From contig NZ_RJKN01000001.1 of the NCBI RefSeq assembly GCF_003751265.1, positions 496,001 through 560,000 on the forward strand: a DNA stretch of 64,000 nucleotides, written 5' to 3'. The translations under genes were made by a program, and so were the position numbers. Below, piece by piece: positions 62,654 through 64,000 of the stretch (position 1 is its first letter; each line of letters opens with the position of its first letter). The notes under the pieces were generated by a model that was not told the DNA's origin, ran no database searches, and saw only the letters and a list, made by a program, of their open reading frames with translations. This DNA is from Pseudokineococcus lusitanus (GTDB lineage Bacteria > Actinomycetota > Actinomycetes > Actinomycetales > Quadrisphaeraceae).

Positions 62654-63985
62654 GTGACCCAGCACGACCTGACGAGGACGACGACGGGGCCGCCGGCACC
62701 GGGCCGCCCGCCGACCGCCGGCGCGCGGCCGCCCGCCGTCGACCCCCCTGGCCCCGTCGAGCGGGCGGCGGGCTGGGCGCGGTCCCACCGGTTCCTCCTG
62801 GACGCCGCCGCCGCGGTGGCCGGGACGGGTGTCCTCGTGCTCCTCAGCAGCGGTGCCCTCGGGACCGGCTCGCTCCCGCTCACGGTCCAGGTCGCGCTGC
62901 TCGTCCTCCCCCTCGCGTGGCGCCGCGTCGCCCCCCGCCTCACCTTCGCCCTCGTGGCGGCCGCCGGCCTCCTCGTGCTCGCCGTCGGCGACCTCTTCAA
63001 CCCCGGTCTCGTCGCCGTCCTCGTCACGGTGCACGCCGTCACCGCCTACGGCTCGCGGCGCGACGGACGGCTCGTCCTCGTGGTGGGCCTCGTGGCCGCC
63101 GTGGCGGCCTCCGCCCGCTTCCTCCTGCTGCTGAGCCGGGACCCGTTCGTCTCGGCCGCCTTCGCCGCGGCCATGGGCCTGCTCGTCGTGGCCGCCTGGT
63201 CGGTCGGCGTCCTGTCGCGCGTGCGGGTCTCGCACGAGGCCGCGCTCACCGAGCGGGCCCGGCTGCTCGAGGCGGAGCGGGACCAGCAGGCCGTCATCGC
63301 CGCGGCGGCCGAGCGCGCCCGCATCGCGCGGGAGATGCACGACGTCGTCGCGCACTCCCTCTCCGTCGTCGTCGCGCAGGCCGACGGGGGGCGCTACGCC
63401 GCGCGGGCGGACCCGGCGGCCGCGGTCCGGGCGCTCGAGACCATCGCCGGGACGGGCCGGCAGGCCCTCGCGGACATGAGGGGCCTGCTCGGCGTGCTGC
63501 GGCAGGACGACAGCGCGCGCCGCACGCCGCAGCCGGGCGCGGGTGACGTCGACCAGCTGGTCGAGGACGTGCGCCGCAGCGGGCTCGACGTCACGCTCCA
63601 CGAGGAGGGCGACCGGCGGCCGCTGCCCCCGTCGCCCGGCCTCGCCGTGTACCGCATCGTCCAGGAGGCCCTCACGAACGTCATGAAGCACGGCGGCCCC
63701 CGGGCGAGCGCCGTGGTGCACCTGCGGTGGCGGGCGGGGGCCGTCGAGGTCGAGGTCGTCGACGACGGCCGCGGCGCCGGCGCCACCCCCGCGCCCGCCG
63801 GGGGCCAGGGGCTCGTCGGGATGCGCGAGCGGGCCGCCCTCGCGGGCGGCGCCGTCGAGGCGGGCCCGGTCCCCCGCGGCGGCTGGCGGGTGGTGGCCCG
63901 GGTGCCCGACGAGGCGCCGGCGGCCGACCGCCGTCCGCCCGCCCCGCCGTCCCCCTCCGACCGCCGCGCGGGGGCGACCCGGTGA
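62654..63985 (+). CDS. NarL-type sensor histidine kinase
   Basis: 443 residues. Four to five membrane helices lie at about 45-190 (for example LTVQVALLVLPLAWR, LTFALVAAAGLLVLAVG, LVLVVGLVAAVAASARFLLLL, AAFAAAMGLLVVAAWSVG). The HisKA_3 phosphoacceptor is H229 in IAREMHDVVAHSLSVVVAQADG; the ATPase domain has QEALTNVMKHGG, VEVVDDGRG and GLVGMRERAALAGG. Such kinases pair with LuxR-type response regulators; one appears to begin within 4 bp of overlap at the right edge. A disordered Pro-rich tail of ~25 residues ends the protein. The stimulus is unknown. Confidence 0.93.
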   Translation: MTQHDLTRTTTGPPAPGRPPTAGARPPAVDPPGPVERAAGWARSHRFLLDAAAAVAGTGVLVLLSSGALGTGSLPLTVQVALLVLPLAWRRVAPRLTFALVAAAGLLVLAVGDLFNPGLVAVLVTVHAVTAYGSRRDGRLVLVVGLVAAVAASARFLLLLSRDPFVSAAFAAAMGLLVVAAWSVGVLSRVRVSHEAALTERARLLEAERDQQAVIAAAAERARIAREMHDVVAHSLSVVVAQADGGRYAARADPAAAVRALETIAGTGRQALADMRGLLGVLRQDDSARRTPQPGAGDVDQLVEDVRRSGLDVTLHEEGDRRPLPPSPGLAVYRIVQEALTNVMKHGGPRASAVVHLRWRAGAVEVEVVDDGRGAGATPAPAGGQGLVGMRERAALAGGAVEAGPVPRGGWRVVARVPDEAPAADRRPPAPPSPSDRRAGATR

Positions 63986-64000
63986 CCGGCGACGGGAGCG
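63982..64000 (+). CDS. Start of a downstream gene, probably the cognate response regulator
   Basis: A GTG at 63982 overlaps the kinase stop by 4 bp and opens a frame reading VTGDGS to the window end. Kinases of this type are normally followed by a LuxR-family regulator; too little sequence is present to confirm it. Confidence 0.4.

Noticed and set aside
1-64000. A prophage, insertion sequence, secondary-metabolite cluster or replication origin in the window
   Set aside because: No transposase, integrase, structural phage gene, NRPS/PKS module, dnaA box cluster or rRNA operon was recognised; nearly all genes are conserved chromosomal ones.

Overview
The window is a contiguous piece of a very GC-rich chromosome; nearly every codon ends in G or C, GTG starts are frequent, and many genes overlap their neighbour by 4 bp (GTGA or ATGA). 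The gene order (leuS end, nadD/rsfS, proA, proB-obgE-rpmA-rplU, rne, ndk-folC-ileS, valS, clpX/clpP, tig), a homologue of a mycothiol-dependent nitroreductase (Rv2466c type), class F sortase and TAnnnT promoters all point to an actinomycete. A Kineosporiales- or Micrococcales-like member is my inference; no rRNA or other marker in the window fixes the genus.

1-7.2 kb: 3' end of leuS, a pyruvyl-transferase-like protein, a DUF1059 protein, an EAL c-di-GMP phosphodiesterase, a membrane metallophosphoesterase and a glutaminase-STAS-cNMP-like fusion, then tRNA-Ala. 7.3-11.1 kb: histidine phosphatase, rsfS, a small protein, nadD, a one-TM small protein, proA. 11.1-14.6 kb: SPFH/NfeD pair, a conserved hypothetical and a STAS protein. 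14.6-18.4 kb: proB, obgE, rpmA, rplU. 18.4-21.7 kb: thiM-thiE-thiD-tenA, an overlapping operon behind a TPP riboswitch. 21.8-26.6 kb: RNase E/G with a very long repetitive N-terminus, then a GNAT gene behind a 23-codon upstream ORF.

27-28.7 kb: a surface DUF4397 protein overlapping a class F sortase. 28.8-34.9 kb: ndk, DUF4233, folC, ileS with a T-box leader. 35-36.4 kb: an FN3/trypsin-like lipoprotein with unusual codon use. 36.4-43 kb: a polyol dehydrogenase (EltD-like), archaeal-type valS, a membrane GGDEF protein and an AbiEi-DUF559 protein followed by a degenerate repeat cluster. 43.3-48.3 kb: clpX, clpP2, clpP1, tig and divergent tRNA-Pro and tRNA-Gly. 48.3-52.3 kb: SRPBCC protein, SpoIIE-type phosphatase, Nei/Fpg glycosylase, rpiB, DUF429 protein. 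52.3-64 kb: a four-domain fused ABC exporter, Rv2466c-like oxidoreductase, pepN, a 4-TM protein with internal duplication, malQ, and a NarL-type histidine kinase whose response regulator begins at the right edge.

Most of the window is conserved core genome: translation, protein quality control, proline and thiamine synthesis. There is no insertion sequence, prophage, CRISPR array or rRNA. The most unusual items are the sortase/DUF4397 pair with a PAATG sorting signal, the short uORF overlapping the GNAT gene, the matching 5' ends of the glutaminase and metallophosphoesterase genes, the duplicated RRLEDHL membrane protein, the compositionally odd protease gene and the repeat cluster between the DUF559 gene and clpX. 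None of these amounts to clear proof of a wholly new system.
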